Positions 38,640 through 39,455 of a stretch of DNA of 39,455 nt are shown piece by piece. The notes below the pieces were generated by a model. That model saw only the letters and a list, made by a program, of their open reading frames with translations. It made no database searches and had not been told where the DNA came from. Made by a program: the position numbers and the translations under genes. The DNA is from a virus: the IMG/VR virus record IMGVR_UViG_3300025141_000265, positions 1-39,455 of that record; one strand, written 5' to 3'. How positions within the stretch are numbered: position 1 is the stretch's first letter; every line of letters begins with the position of its first letter.

Positions 38640-39455
38640 AATACTCTCGGGTTAATTCCTGCTAATTGGTGCCAGCGTTTGAGTTGGGCTTCTTGTCTAA
38701 GGGGCCTCTTGGAGACTTTGGATTCTTCGAGCCCCCCGGTGCCCGGGCCCGGATAGGCGCCGCCGGCGATATCGGCATCTTCAATGGCTGCCTCTTCTTC
38801 CTCGTCGTCGCCCCTTATAAATTTCTCTATTCTCTCTTCTTTACTTAGCCCCTTGTCCTCATTAGCCGCGGCTCTAATCATTTCAACTCTTTCTATCATT
38901 TGACGATAGTCCGCAGCTGAGAGGACTCCAGCTTGATTGGCTAAATACAAAATCATATTAATCTGTGATCCGTTGATTAGGTTCTCATAGTTTTCATCTA
39001 CCACATTAATTCCAAAGTCTTCCAATAGTTTATCCACCTTTTCCACAGCTTCAACTCCCCAAATATCTCTTACGGGCTTGTTTAAAACTGCGTCCATATT
39101 GTCAAAGAATGAATCGGGTAACAAGGCCACCACAGCGTTCACCTGTTCCTTTGTTTTTTCACTTTTAATCGCGTCGATCAGCTTCGTAACATACTTTGCG
39201 GTATATTTGGTGGCAGACTCGGGACCAATAACTTTCCCCAAGACCTTTTCTGTGCTTTTCACAACATCATCAAAACTTTTCAGGATGGCTTTTTCTGCTT
39301 TGCTGAGAACCTTTCCGGCTTTCCTGGCCTGAGCCAATACTTTGGGGCTCTTCCCTCCCCACTTCGCCATCTTAACAGCCAGTTTGAAGAGGCCTTTGGT
39401 GCCGGAAGCGACTTCTCCAACCCCAGAACCACAAATGGGCGGGACAGCAAACACC
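38636..39455 (-). CDS. Protein of unknown function, 5' end beyond window
   Basis: At least 272 residues, open to the right edge; a GTG at 39454 is merely the first possible start and the frame has no stop before the edge. A hydrophobic, glycine-containing start (PPICGSGVGEVASGTKGLF) is followed by a strongly basic helical segment (KMAKWGGKSPKVLAQARKAG), a longer helical body with charged turns, an acidic stretch (GDDEEEEAAIEDADIAG) and a C-terminus ELKRWHQLAGINPRVL-like (QLKRWHQLAGINPRVL). The final LAGI resembles the end of the scaffold protein. Candidate roles are an internal head, ejected or prohead protein; none can be assigned. Confidence 0.6.
   Translation of the reverse strand, partial: VFAVPPICGSGVGEVASGTKGLFKLAVKMAKWGGKSPKVLAQARKAGKVLSKAEKAILKSFDDVVKSTEKVLGKVIGPESATKYTAKYVTKLIDAIKSEKTKEQVNAVVALLPDSFFDNMDAVLNKPVRDIWGVEAVEKVDKLLEDFGINVVDENYENLINGSQINMILYLANQAGVLSAADYRQMIERVEMIRAAANEDKGLSKEERIEKFIRGDDEEEEAAIEDADIAGGAYPGPGTGGLEESKVSKRPLRQEAQLKRWHQLAGINPRVL

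Noticed and set aside
1-39455. tRNA genes, CRISPR arrays, insertion sequences or attachment sites
   Set aside because: Gaps are too short for tRNA clusters and no cloverleaf, regularly spaced repeat, transposase or integrase pattern was seen by eye; a tRNAscan-type search would be needed to exclude one hidden tRNA.

Overview
The window is a contiguous piece of a tailed, contractile-tail (myovirus) phage genome, probably a T4-like virus of an aquatic Gram-negative bacterium. All recognisable genes lie on the minus strand, are tightly packed (many ATGA/TAATG or 11-base overlaps), and use TAA, TGA and TAG as stops, so the code is standard. The T4-like placement rests on a gp23-type capsid protein, gp18/gp19-type sheath and tube, a gp26-type protein, a UvsX/RecA-like recombinase and a gp32-type zinc ssDNA-binding protein. 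A Gram-negative host is inferred from a lipoprotein gene and the amidase endolysin. An aquatic setting is inferred from the class II ribonucleotide reductase, phage bS21 and fibre modules, combinations familiar from marine virus genomes. No tRNA, integrase, transposon or CRISPR array was seen. No gene-free stretch exceeds about 175 bases.

Read in the direction of transcription (right to left), the window opens with virion genes: a protein cut by the right edge, a small conserved phage protein, a ribosomal protein bS21 homologue, a beta-rich structural protein, and a run of fibre-like proteins sharing a C-terminal domain. A small Smr-like protein sits among them. Then come scaffold (32.7-31.5 kb), major capsid (31.5-29.7 kb), neck proteins (29.5-26.9 kb), sheath, tube, the gp26-like/chaperone-position pair with a possible frameshift, tape measure (22.0-19.3 kb), and baseplate proteins including one of 1448 residues (19.3-13.6 kb).

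The left third holds replication and metabolism: an unrecognised 436-residue protein, a short family A DNA polymerase, a divergent tubulin/FtsZ-like protein, ssDNA-binding protein, RecA, a lipoprotein, a 5'-3' exonuclease, a DnaB-type helicase, a B12-dependent ribonucleotide reductase, a GroES-like co-chaperonin, an endolysin, a nucleotidyltransferase-like protein with an unknown partner, and the start of a second replicative polymerase of the DnaE (Pol III alpha) family.

Two promoter classes appear to divide the window. Sigma70-type promoters (TTGACW, 16-17 base spacer, TATAYT/TATATT) precede the ssDNA-binding, exonuclease and helicase genes. A different short element, ACTAnTTAn on the coding strand, stands before eight virion-region genes (sheath, tube, tape measure, scaffold, neck, Smr, two structural/fibre genes), several times directly after a Rho-independent terminator. 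This suggests that the host polymerase reads the replication block and that a phage-modified late system reads the virion block. The items most worth a second look are the tubulin-like protein with an altered nucleotide-binding loop, the late-type element, the two-polymerase arrangement, phage bS21, and the His/Pro-rich lipoprotein.
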